Positions 53,169 to 61,535 of a stretch of DNA of 64,000 nucleotides are shown here, one piece after another. This stretch comes from Haloferax gibbonsii ATCC 33959. GTDB lineage: Archaea > Halobacteriota > Halobacteria > Halobacteriales > Haloferacaceae. A program made the translations under genes and the position numbers. Position 1 is the first letter of the stretch; every line of letters starts with the position of its first letter. The stretch is taken from assembly GCF_000336775.1 (NCBI RefSeq), contig NZ_AOLJ01000003.1, positions 6,559 through 70,558 of the forward strand, in the 5' to 3' direction. The notes under the pieces were generated by a model, which saw nothing but the letters and a program-made list of their open reading frames with translations, was not told the DNA's origin and made no database searches.

Positions 53169-53197
53169 TTTAAATATATAGCCGAAAATATTGAGTC

Positions 53198-53965
53198 ATG
53201 CCAACGGATGACTCGCCCAAGACGCTCCGGACGACCGCCACCTCGATAGAGATTCTGAAGCAACTCGAAGCGATAGACGGCGCGCGAGTCTCCGAAATCG
53301 CCGAGCGGATGGACAAGCCCAAGAGCACGATTCACGGCCACCTCGCGACGCTCAAGCAGGAGCAGTTCGTCATCAAGGAGGGTGATTTCTACTTCATCGG
53401 CCCGGAACTGCTCCGACTGGGGAACCAAGTCCGGACGCGGGAGCCGGCGTTCGTTCTCGCGCGGCAGTTCACGGAGCGACTGTTCGAAGAGACCCGCCTC
53501 CGGTCGATTTTCACCGTCGAGATGGGGGGAAAGGCCGTCTTCCTGCACACCGCGTCGGGGAGTAAGATGGGGTGGTCCCACGAGCAACTCGGCAACCGAC
53601 TGTTCCTGCACAACACCGCCGTCGGAAAGGCGATTCTCGCGGAACTCCCGGAGCCGCGCATCGAACAGATAGTCGACCGGTGGGGCCTCCCGCAGGAGAC
53701 GGAAAACACCACCACCGACCGCGAGGCGCTGTTCGAGGAGTTAGAGCGCGTCCGCGACCAGGGCTACGCCGTCAACCGCGCCGAGAACTTCAACGAACTC
53801 TACGCTATCGGCGTCGCCGCGACGCGCCGCTCGGGCGACGTTATCGGCGGGTTCAGCGTCACGGGGCCGGCCCACTCGGTGACCGGCGAGGACAGGAAAG
53901 CCGAGCTCGCGCACACGGTCAAAGACATCGTCAGCGAGTTCGAACTGGAACTCGCGCTCGCGTGA
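53198..53965 (+). CDS. IclR-family transcriptional regulator
   Basis: This protein of 255 residues has an N-terminal winged helix (about 8-65: SIEILKQLEAIDGARVSEIAERMDKPKSTIHGHLATL, read in parts as VSEIAERMDKPKSTIHGHL) and a C-terminal ligand-binding domain (about 75-250) with LHTASGSKMGWSH and LFLHNTAVGKAILAELP, the IclR effector-domain pattern. In haloarchaea, IclR proteins control sugar-catabolic operons. The palindrome upstream of its own gene and identical types upstream of the pectate lyase suggest it is the local regulator. Confidence 0.92.
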   Translation: MPTDDSPKTLRTTATSIEILKQLEAIDGARVSEIAERMDKPKSTIHGHLATLKQEQFVIKEGDFYFIGPELLRLGNQVRTREPAFVLARQFTERLFEETRLRSIFTVEMGGKAVFLHTASGSKMGWSHEQLGNRLFLHNTAVGKAILAELPEPRIEQIVDRWGLPQETENTTTDREALFEELERVRDQGYAVNRAENFNELYAIGVAATRRSGDVIGGFSVTGPAHSVTGEDRKAELAHTVKDIVSEFELELALA

Positions 53966-54649
53966 CTCGGGCGGGACCGACCCGGGTCGCTCGCCGCCGC
54001 CGACCGCTCTCCGGCCGTTCGGGACTGTCGAACATTATATACTCGCGATAGTTACAGCCGCTCTCCCCGCTGGATTATTACTGCGAATCAACAAATTACG
54101 CTCGTACGTCTGTAATATATTTTCGTAACGCGCCGCCGTGCTGAGCGAGCGTTCGGACGCAGTGACTGCACGTGCTCGATTACGCCCGGCGCAATTTCAC
54201 TATCGGATAATTTACTTATTAATATTCCTATCAGAATCCAGTAATTTCTGAACACCGAGGCGTTATCTATCGACTCGCGTCCGACGGCATCCGAGAAACC
54301 ACTACTCGGTCGCTGAAACGGCGAAGGCTAGCAGATAACCCGCCCGGACCGATTTTCGGCTCGGGCTCTCGGCACCGGTCGACACTGCCCCGAACCGCCA
54401 CGGCTCGGCTCGCCACCGAGAACAATCCGTGAACGCCGAATAAACGGTCATTACGGCTCGTTCGTCTCTCTTCGTTGTCTCCCTGTACTTCGGAACCACG
54501 AATCGAGGTTCGAGATATCGTCTCGTGAAATAACACTTCTATATGTATATCGAATATTTTACTATTATTTCGGTGTCCGCTCTCGGAATCCGCCGTGTTC
54601 GCTCGACGGCCGCCACCTTTTCTTCCGAGGAGTCGTTACCACCGATGCT
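53966..54649. other. 684-base AT-rich gene-poor region
   Basis: No gene is supported. The stretch carries a family-B palindrome and TATA box at 54017-54042, then strongly AT-rich DNA (54060-54260) with no start codon at the leaderless position. It may hold an unannotated small RNA or only be spacer. No tRNA-like or tandem-repeat structure was seen. Confidence 0.45.
54017..54033 (+). promoter_or_regulatory. 17-bp palindrome, family B, orphan promoter
   Basis: GTTCGGGACTGTCGAAC, directly followed by ATTATATAC (54034-54042). No gene starts at the expected distance, so it may drive a noncoding transcript. Confidence 0.5.
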
Positions 54650-54835
54650 ATGGGCGTGATGAGCAAGCTTCGACGGCTGCTCGGCCTCGTAGAGGGACAC
54701 GAAGACGACGTCGCCAAACAGATCGGAAAGCGAACGAAGGTGAGCGAGGAGAAGGCGAAGAAAGGCATCGAGAAGGCGACTGACGCGGTCGAAAGCGGTT
54801 CTGACGGCGGCTCGGGAGACCGGAGTAGCTACTGA
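54650..54835 (+). CDS. Small charged protein of unknown function
   Basis: This protein of 61 residues (MGVMSKLRRLLGLVEGHEDD...) is Lys/Glu-rich and likely helical; no family recognised. An alternative ATG lies at 54659. It may be an abundant small haloarchaeal protein, since such charged peptides are common, but nothing more can be said. Confidence 0.5.
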   Translation: MGVMSKLRRLLGLVEGHEDDVAKQIGKRTKVSEEKAKKGIEKATDAVESGSDGGSGDRSSY

Positions 54836-54940
54836 CCGACGGTGGCGTGACGAGCCGTGATGGGCGGCCGGCCGGGAGGGTGCCCGCACCTGCACGCGTT
54901 TCGGCGAACCACTCATACCGTTCGGCCGCACACACGGGTT

Positions 54941-55342
54941 ATGCCCGAATCTCGCACGCCGTCGCTCGACGGACGAGTCTTCAAATCGGTCGCCAACGCC
55001 GAGGGCGGCGACGTCGGCGGCGACACCTACTTCTGGTTCGACCAGTCCGACGACCTGATTCACGCGACGTACCGCGGCGGAACCGTCAGGTTGGGCCACC
55101 TCGTCGGCCTCCGCCTCGACGACACGCTCGACTTCCGGTACTCCCACGTCACCGAGGACGGGACGACCGCGACCGGCCACTCGACCGACCGCATCGAGCG
55201 ACTGGACGACGGTCGCCTCCGTCTCCACGAGGACTGGTCGTGGGACTCGAAACCGGGCTCCGGGACGAGCGTCCTCGAAGAGCTCACCGACGAGGAGCGG
55301 ACGGGGCTGGACCTGTCGCCTGACTCCTTCGACGGACGGTAG
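54941..55342 (+). CDS. Small beta-barrel-like protein, often annotated as N-acetylglutamate synthase-like
   Basis: This protein of 133 residues has a pattern of alternating strands (LDGRVFKSVANAEGGDVGGD, TYFWFDQSDDLIHATYRGG, RLRLHEDWSWDS). It resembles a small family that databases call 'n-acetylglutamate synthase', but it lacks a GNAT acetyltransferase fold, so that label is doubtful. Start MPESRT at 54941 is chosen over longer frames because it begins the family-like part. Convergent with the ABC ATPase gene. Confidence 0.75.
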   Translation: MPESRTPSLDGRVFKSVANAEGGDVGGDTYFWFDQSDDLIHATYRGGTVRLGHLVGLRLDDTLDFRYSHVTEDGTTATGHSTDRIERLDDGRLRLHEDWSWDSKPGSGTSVLEELTDEERTGLDLSPDSFDGR

Positions 55343-55371
55343 TGACGGGGCCCGTGCCTGCCTCGCCCTCG

Positions 55372-56505
55372 TCAATCAGCTAGGGCGCTCTCAGTCACCT
55401 GCTCGGGTACTGACGAGTGGTACACGGCGTCTCCGTCCGAATCGAACAGGTGGAGTCGGTCCGTATCGACGGCGAGTTCGACGATGTCGCCGGCCGCAAT
55501 TCGGCTCCGCGGCTCGACCTTGACTCGAATCTCCTCGTCGCCGAGGCGACAGTGCAAAAGCAGTAGCTCTCCGAGCGGTTCGGTGACCGTCACCTCGGCG
55601 GTGAACGACTCTGACGCCGCGGCACGGTTCGAGACGAGGGACACGTCTTCGGGCCTGACCCCGAGCGTGAGTCCGTCGTCGTCGATGCCGTCGAGTCCGG
55701 AGCCGGCGGGAAGTGTGAGCGAAAGCCCCGGTGCCGTTGCGACGTGTTCATCTCCTCGCTGTCGGACCGACGCGGGGATAAAGTTCATCGCGGGCTCGCC
55801 GACGAACCCCGCGACGAACTGGTTCGACGGGTAGTCGTACAGCTCCTGGGGGGCAGCGACCTGCTGGAGCCTCCCGTCTTCGAGCACGGCGACCCTGTCG
55901 CCGAGCGTCATCGCCTCCGTCTGGTCGTGGGTGACGTAGACGGTCGTCGTTTCGAGGTCGCGGTGGAGCTTGAGCAACTCGGCGCGCATCTGGACCCGCA
56001 GTTTCGCGTCGAGGTTCGAAAGCGGCTCGTCCATCAGGAACACGTCCGGTTCGCGGACGAGCGCGCGGCCGATAGCGACTCGCTGTCGCTCCCCGCCCGA
56101 GAGTTCCTTCGGTTTCCGGTCGCGGAGATGCGCGATGTCGAGCGTCTCGGTGGCCTCTTCGACGCGTCGCTCGATTTCGTCGCCGGAGAACTCGCTCGCA
56201 GACTTCATGCCGAACTTCATGTTCTCGGCCGCCGTCATATGGGGGTACAGCGCGTAGTTCTGAAACACCATTGCGATGCTTCGGTCCTTCGGCGGTACCT
56301 CGTTGACGACGCGGTCGCCGATGGCGATAGAGCCGTCCGTCACCGATTCGAGGCCGGCGAGCATCCGGAGCGTCGTCGATTTCCCGCACCCCGAGGGGCC
56401 GACGACGACGAGGAACTCGCCGTCGTCTATTTCGAGGTCGATACCCTTCACGGCGCGCACGTCGTCGTACGTCTTCCGCAGGTTCTGAATCGTGATGTCT
56501 GACAT
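55372..56505 (-). CDS. UgpC/MalK-type ABC importer ATPase
   Basis: This protein of 377 residues has Walker A GPSGCGKST (36-44), Q-loop FQNYALYPHMT, signature LSGGERQR, Walker B VFLMDEPLSNLD and a C-terminal OB-fold (TOBE) domain, LGVRPEDVSLV. Such ATPases serve carbohydrate or glycerol-phosphate importers. It is the last gene of a minus-strand cluster behind the two permeases (10-base gap) and ends convergent with the beta-barrel gene. Confidence 0.93.
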   Translation of the reverse strand: MSDITIQNLRKTYDDVRAVKGIDLEIDDGEFLVVVGPSGCGKSTTLRMLAGLESVTDGSIAIGDRVVNEVPPKDRSIAMVFQNYALYPHMTAAENMKFGMKSASEFSGDEIERRVEEATETLDIAHLRDRKPKELSGGERQRVAIGRALVREPDVFLMDEPLSNLDAKLRVQMRAELLKLHRDLETTTVYVTHDQTEAMTLGDRVAVLEDGRLQQVAAPQELYDYPSNQFVAGFVGEPAMNFIPASVRQRGDEHVATAPGLSLTLPAGSGLDGIDDDGLTLGVRPEDVSLVSNRAAASESFTAEVTVTEPLGELLLLHCRLGDEEIRVKVEPRSRIAAGDIVELAVDTDRLHLFDSDGDAVYHSSVPEQVTESALAD

Positions 56506-56515
56506 GGTGAGTTCG

Positions 56516-57382
56516 CTATTTCTGTTGGATGGTGAGTGTCCGCAGGAGCGGCCGGTGAAGCACGATGAGCACGACGAGCGGCGGGAGCAACGCGAGGACC
56601 GCGCCAGCCATGATGAGCCCCCACTGCGTCAGCCCCGCCTGCGCGGAACCCTGGAGGTACCGAATCCCGACCTGGACGACCTGACTGCTCTTGTCGGTCA
56701 CGACGACCAGCGGCCAGAGGAACTGGTTCCACGTGTAGATGAACGTGATAACGCACACCCCGGCTATCATCCCCCTCGACATCGGGATGAGCACCCTGAA
56801 CAGGAAGGTGAGCGGCCCGACGCCGTCGAGGCGTGCGACCTCGACGAGCGAGGCCGAGATTCCCATGAACTGCTGGCGAAAGAGGAAGACGGCCGTCGCG
56901 CTCGCGACGTACGGCCCGGTCAACGCCAGGAGAGAGTTCGTCCAGCCGAGGTCGGCCATCAACTGGAACAGCGGGACGATTCGAACCGGCACCGGCAACA
57001 ACAGCGTCAGCAGGATGAACATGAACACCGCCCGCTCGTACGGGAAGCGGTAGTAGACGAGCGCGAGCGCCGCGAACAACGAGAGCGTGACCTTGCCGAC
57101 GACGACGATGACGCTCATCACGAACGAGTTCAGCATGTACGTGCTGAAGTCGTAGTTCACGAGCGCGTCCGAGTAGTTCGAAAGCCCCTTCGACCCGAGG
57201 CCGAGGTTCGTCACCTGATACACCTCCGTCGTCGACTGCGTGCTCATGATAACCGCGAGCAACAGCGGCGACGCCATCAGGAGAATCGAGAAGACGATGC
57301 CGCCGTGCAGCAGCACGTCGTCGGGTAGTCGGTGGACGAGCCGTCTCGCGTCGATGTTCGTGGTGTCTGTTTCTGTTGCCAT
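56516..57382 (-). CDS. ABC permease UgpE/MalG-like
   Basis: This protein of 288 residues has six spans. The EAA loop SLVEVARLDGVGPLTFLFRVLIPMSR (read as EVARLDGVG and IPMSR) contacts the ATPase. Overall pattern matches the second permease (MalG/UgpE) of carbohydrate importers. It starts 4 bases after the partner permease ends. Confidence 0.92.
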   Translation of the reverse strand: MATETDTTNIDARRLVHRLPDDVLLHGGIVFSILLMASPLLLAVIMSTQSTTEVYQVTNLGLGSKGLSNYSDALVNYDFSTYMLNSFVMSVIVVVGKVTLSLFAALALVYYRFPYERAVFMFILLTLLLPVPVRIVPLFQLMADLGWTNSLLALTGPYVASATAVFLFRQQFMGISASLVEVARLDGVGPLTFLFRVLIPMSRGMIAGVCVITFIYTWNQFLWPLVVVTDKSSQVVQVGIRYLQGSAQAGLTQWGLIMAGAVLALLPPLVVLIVLHRPLLRTLTIQQK

Positions 57383-57386
57383 CTCG

Positions 57387-58280
57387 TTATCCTCCGTACC
57401 GCCCGTACCCCGACGCGAACCGAAGCTGGAGGTACATCAGAATCGACACGACGACGAACAGAATCACGGACTGCGCGGACGCCAGCCCGAGGCTGTTGAA
57501 CTGGAAGGCGTCGCGGTAGAGCTTGAATATCAGGAAGTTCGTGGCGTCGCTGGGACCGCCGCTCGTCATCAGGTCCACGAGCGGGAACGTCGAGAAGAAC
57601 GCGTATATCGTGTTCATGATGACGAGGAACGTCATGGTCGGTGCGATCATCGGCACGTACACCTTGTACAGCATCCTGAACCGACCGACACCGTCGATAC
57701 GGGCGTTCTCAGTCAGTATCTCGGGGATGTTGTTCAGCGCGGCGACGATGAAGATGATGTTGTAGCCGAGCTGCTTCCAGACCGCGACGACCGCGAGTAT
57801 CGCAAACGCCTGCGGGCCGTCGTTGAACCAGTCCAGCGTAAAGGGCGTCAGAAGTTCGAGGTAGTGGGTGAAGATGCCGAGGTTCGGGTGCAGGATGAAG
57901 TTCAGGAGAATCGCGGCGACCGCCGGCGGGAGCGCGTACGGCCAAATCGCGGCGACGAGATACACGGACGACCGGACGTCGACGGAGAATATCAGGTAGC
58001 CTATCAGCAGCGAGACGCCGAGCGTTCCGAAGACGACGACCGCCGCGAACGCGACCGTGATGAGGAAGCTGTACCGGTAGACGTCCGAGGTGAGCAGGCT
58101 GACGAAGTTCCCGAGCCCGGTCCACGTCTGTCGCTGTCCGAGAAACAGCGTCTCGTAGAGGCTGAGCCGGAACGTCTCGAGCGCGGGGTAGTACAGGAAC
58201 GCGACGAGGACCGCCGCCGTCGGGAGTAACAACAGCGCCGCCTGAAGCGTCGAATCGTACGGTTTTGTGGCAGTAGACAT
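57387..58280 (-). CDS. ABC permease UgpA/MalF-like
   Basis: This protein of 297 residues has six spans; LTENARIDGVGRFRMLYKVYVPMIAP (read as NARIDGVGRF and VPMIAP) is the EAA loop. Predicted first permease (MalF/UgpA). Lies between the binding-protein gene (22-base gap) and the MalG-like gene. Confidence 0.92.
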   Translation of the reverse strand: MSTATKPYDSTLQAALLLLPTAAVLVAFLYYPALETFRLSLYETLFLGQRQTWTGLGNFVSLLTSDVYRYSFLITVAFAAVVVFGTLGVSLLIGYLIFSVDVRSSVYLVAAIWPYALPPAVAAILLNFILHPNLGIFTHYLELLTPFTLDWFNDGPQAFAILAVVAVWKQLGYNIIFIVAALNNIPEILTENARIDGVGRFRMLYKVYVPMIAPTMTFLVIMNTIYAFFSTFPLVDLMTSGGPSDATNFLIFKLYRDAFQFNSLGLASAQSVILFVVVSILMYLQLRFASGYGRYGG

Positions 58281-58302
58281 GTAAATAACGTGTCGGGGGA
58301 GC

Positions 58303-59787
58303 CTACTCGCTCCCGTCGTAGTTGCCGTTGTAGCCGGCGAGCGCCTCGCCGACCTGCGTGTCCATCCGCGACAGCCCCTCCTCGACGCCGAGTTGGTCGT
58401 TGATGATGCTGACCGATATCTCCTCGTTGATGGACCGGGTCTTGGGGAAGACGCCCATCACCGCGCCGCGCGTCGCGGGCGTATCCTCGGTGTCCTGAAG
58501 CTGGTCGAACGCCGTGCTGAAGTTGGGGTTGTTCTCGAACCAGCCGTCGTTCGTGAGCTGGTCGATGGCGCTCTGCCGAACCGGGAAATAGCCGCTGTTG
58601 CGGTGCCAGCGCGCCTGTTGTTCGGTCTGCGTGACGTAGGCGATGAACTCGCCCGCGGCCTGCTTCTTCTCGTCGGCGAGGGCGTCGGGAACCCACAGCG
58701 ACCCCCCGCCGATGACGACGCCGGTGTTCGCGCCGTCGGGGGTCGGAAGGTAGCCGGAACCGAGTTCGAAGCCGTTCTCCTTCGCCCCGGACTGCATCGA
58801 GACGATGTTCGACGTGGAGTCCCACAGCATCGGCACCTTCTGGGTGAGAAACGCCTGCCGCGCCTCTCCCCACGCCTCGATACCGGGGTTGAGATAGAGC
58901 CCGTCTTGGGCCATCTGCTTCCACCAGGAGTAGACGCTACGCCCCGCCTCGGAGTTGAAGAACGTCTGGTCGGGGCGACCGGCGCGGCCGTTTTCCTGGT
59001 TCACGAGCACCTGGTCCTGCTTCGCGAACTGCTGTTCGATCTGCATCCACGTGTGGTTCGGCCAGCTGATTCCGCTTTCCATGGCGGTCTGGTCGACGAT
59101 GGTCTGTGCGGCCTGCCGGACTTCCGCGAGGCTCCGCGGCGGGCTTTCGGGGTCGAGTCCGGCCGCCTCGAACGCGCTCTTGTTGTACAGCATGATGGTG
59201 TTCGAGGAGTTGAACGGCATCGAGTTCAGCGTCCCGTCCATGCGGTAGTAGTTCAAGACCGACGGCAGGAAGTCGTCGAGGTCGATTTTGTCTTCCGGGA
59301 GAATCTCCTCGACCGGCGTGAACGAACCGCTGTCGAGCGCGAGTCGCGTCCCGACCTCGAATATCTGGACGATTCCCGGCGGGTCGCCGGCCCGCGACGC
59401 TTGCAGCGACTGATTGAGGTTCTGTCGGTAACCGCCGTTGTTGACCGCCTCGATGGTGATTCCGTCGTGCTGTTGTGAGAACTCGCTGGCCATGTCTTCC
59501 AGCGTCTGGCCGAGTTCACCCCCGAAGATATGCCAGAACGAGACGCTCACGTCTTGTGCGCCGGACGAGCCGGCCGTCGTTCCCGACTGTTCGGCGCTCC
59601 CGCCCCCGGTCTGGGTGGGTGAGTCGCCTCCGCCGGAACAGCCCGCGAGTCCCGCGACGCCGACGGCCCCCGCCGTTGCGAGGAATCCGCGCCGACTGGT
59701 TGTGCGTCCGATAGCTCGGTTCGTCATTTCGGCTCGCCCGCCGTCAGGGCCATTTCCAGGCATGTACCGGAACATATCCGAACACAT
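58303..59787 (-). CDS. ABC sugar/glycerophosphate-binding lipoprotein (UgpB-like)
   Basis: This protein of up to 494 residues has SRRGFLATAGAVGVAGLAGC (Arg32-Arg33, Cys50), a Tat and lipobox signal. The mature part is an SBP_bac_1 type (SVSFWHIFGGELGQTLEDM, SNTIMLYNKSAFEAAGLD, FIAYVTQTEQQARWHRNSGYFPVR). A start at 59787 is preferred because GATATAATGG (59806-59815, minus strand) sits about 22 bases upstream; MTNRAIG at 59727 is the alternative and would still keep the signal. UgpB-like by neighbours, with ligand uncertain. Confidence 0.88.
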   Translation of the reverse strand: MCSDMFRYMPGNGPDGGRAEMTNRAIGRTTSRRGFLATAGAVGVAGLAGCSGGGDSPTQTGGGSAEQSGTTAGSSGAQDVSVSFWHIFGGELGQTLEDMASEFSQQHDGITIEAVNNGGYRQNLNQSLQASRAGDPPGIVQIFEVGTRLALDSGSFTPVEEILPEDKIDLDDFLPSVLNYYRMDGTLNSMPFNSSNTIMLYNKSAFEAAGLDPESPPRSLAEVRQAAQTIVDQTAMESGISWPNHTWMQIEQQFAKQDQVLVNQENGRAGRPDQTFFNSEAGRSVYSWWKQMAQDGLYLNPGIEAWGEARQAFLTQKVPMLWDSTSNIVSMQSGAKENGFELGSGYLPTPDGANTGVVIGGGSLWVPDALADEKKQAAGEFIAYVTQTEQQARWHRNSGYFPVRQSAIDQLTNDGWFENNPNFSTAFDQLQDTEDTPATRGAVMGVFPKTRSINEEISVSIINDQLGVEEGLSRMDTQVGEALAGYNGNYDGSE

Positions 59788-59903
59788 AATTTAAATTTTA
59801 CCATTATATCCCAAATAATTAGACATATGTTGTTCTCTGGTGTGGCTCGTACCGCTCTGATTGGGGTATAAAAATCTCGGCGGCACCGAGCGTCGAGTCG
59901 GAA

Positions 59904-60581
59904 TCACGGACGCGGCTCCGTGGTGACGACGTCCCATCGGTCGACGGTGAGGGCGTCGACGCCGACCGACCGGAGGGTCGTCGCAGTCGGTTCGTCGTCG
60001 ACGGTCCACGCGTCGACGAGCAGCCCGGCGTCGTGCGCGCGCTCGACGAGGTCCGACGAGGTGCAGAGCTCGTGTTCGACGTGAACGAACTCGCAGCCCC
60101 GCTCGGTCGCCCACGCCAACTCCGCGGAAACGTCGTCGTGGAACGAGTAGCCGATATCAGCCGCTGACGGCGTCCCCAGGGCGACGCCGACCGCTTCGCG
60201 CGACGGGGACGAAAAGACGACCCGCTCGTCGAGTCGCTCGACGGCCGCTAAGGCGTCTTCGACGAGCCCCGGGTCGCGGGTATCGAGGTTCATGCCGGTG
60301 CCCGCGGGCCACTCGTCGACCACCCGCTCGAAGCGCGGAATCGTCGCTTCCGACCCGCCGACTCGAAGCGCCGTGAGGTCGTCGACGGCGGTTTCGGCGA
60401 GTTTCCCCGCGACCGTCGTCAGCCGCGACAGGTCGTCGTCGTGAAACGCCACCAGCTCCCCCGAGCCACAGCGCATCACGTCCACCTCGACGAGGTCGAC
60501 GTGGGGTGCGGACTGCTTGACCGCGGGAATTGTGTTCTCTGGATACTGGCCCGCACAGCCTCGATGCCCGATAGTGAGCAT
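59904..60581 (-). CDS. Glycerophosphodiester phosphodiesterase (UgpQ-like)
   Basis: This cytoplasmic enzyme of 225 residues has HRG (6-8), PENT (14-17, Glu15), Glu32-Asp34 and His47-Asp48, the GDPD metal and catalytic residues. It hydrolyses glycerophosphodiesters to glycerol-3-phosphate plus alcohol. Being the first gene ahead of a UgpB-A-E-C-ordered importer strongly suggests the system imports and uses glycerophosphodiesters. It starts near a TATA-like GATAAGTA on the minus strand. Confidence 0.92.
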   Translation of the reverse strand: MLTIGHRGCAGQYPENTIPAVKQSAPHVDLVEVDVMRCGSGELVAFHDDDLSRLTTVAGKLAETAVDDLTALRVGGSEATIPRFERVVDEWPAGTGMNLDTRDPGLVEDALAAVERLDERVVFSSPSREAVGVALGTPSAADIGYSFHDDVSAELAWATERGCEFVHVEHELCTSSDLVERAHDAGLLVDAWTVDDEPTATTLRSVGVDALTVDRWDVVTTEPRP

Positions 60582-60695
60582 ACGACACGTCGCCGACAGT
60601 TACTTATCAACCATGCTATGATATCCCCGTACTGAACAGATCACTATTGAGACAACATAGCAGCCACAATATACGAGCCCCGACCAAACCGGTGT

Positions 60696-61460
60696 ATGGG
60701 TGACGACCGCTACCTGTGGACCGCGATTCGGGCGGCTGAGGTCGCCGGCGACGAGCTACGGGCCCGATTCGAGTCGGGTTCACGCGAGCGGTCCCGCGGC
60801 CCCCCGGCGGACGAGGCCGCCGAAGAGCGCATCATCGAAGTGATATCAACCGCGTTTCCGGACGACAACGTCGTCTCCGAGGAGTGCTCTCCGGAGTTCC
60901 GCCCGAAGCCGCGTTGGGTCATCGACCCGCTCGACGGGACGGTCAATTTCCACAACGGCGTGCCGCACTTCTCCGTCTCCGTCATGTACGAGGGTGCGAC
61001 ACGGCCCGACGTCGGCGTCGTCAACTACGTCCCGGCGGACCAGCTGTACGTCGCGGTCGAGGGCGAAGGCGCGTTCGTCAACGGACGGGAACTCTCGGTC
61101 TCGAACGCCGCGGAGCTGTCGGACGCGCTCGTCGTGACCGGATTCGACTCGCTGGCCCGAGCGAACGGCGACGGCGCGTATCTCGAAGCGCTCTGCGAGT
61201 CGACGCAGGGCGTTCGCCGGATGGGGTCGGCCGCCGCGGAGTTGGCGCTCGTCGCCGCCGGCCGCTTCGACGTGTACTTCGAGCAGAACCTCGATATGTG
61301 GGACACGCGGACCGGCCCGCTCCTCGTCCGCGAGGCCGGCGGCGAGGTGACGCACGTCGAAGCGATAGACGACGTGACCGGCGACACCGTCGTCGCGTCC
61401 AATCAGGACCTCCACCGGCAGGTCATCTCGCTCATGTCTCGGCACAGCGCCCTCGGGTGA
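60696..61460 (+). CDS. Inositol monophosphatase/FBPase-superfamily phosphatase
   Basis: This protein of 254 residues has Glu62-Glu63 (SEEC), DPLDGTVN (77-84) and a late WDTRTGPLLVREAGG, the metal-dependent Li+-sensitive phosphatase signature. Family members cleave inositol phosphates, 3'-phosphoadenosine phosphate or sugar phosphates. It is divergent from the phosphodiesterase gene; a TATA-like AATATACG about 25 bases before the ATG indicates a leaderless start. May process a polyol phosphate released by the neighbouring phosphodiesterase. Confidence 0.9.
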   Translation: MGDDRYLWTAIRAAEVAGDELRARFESGSRERSRGPPADEAAEERIIEVISTAFPDDNVVSEECSPEFRPKPRWVIDPLDGTVNFHNGVPHFSVSVMYEGATRPDVGVVNYVPADQLYVAVEGEGAFVNGRELSVSNAAELSDALVVTGFDSLARANGDGAYLEALCESTQGVRRMGSAAAELALVAAGRFDVYFEQNLDMWDTRTGPLLVREAGGEVTHVEAIDDVTGDTVVASNQDLHRQVISLMSRHSALG

Positions 61461-61535
61461 GCGACGCGTCTCGGACTGGTGGTCTGGACGTTTGGCAGCC
61501 CGGCAGTTTGGCGATTCGGCGGTTCGTCCGCCCCC

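Noticed and set aside
54100-54600. Possible tRNA or small RNA gene in the AT-rich gap
   Set aside because: No cloverleaf, CCA-adjacent acceptor or T-loop sequence could be drawn; only base composition supports it.
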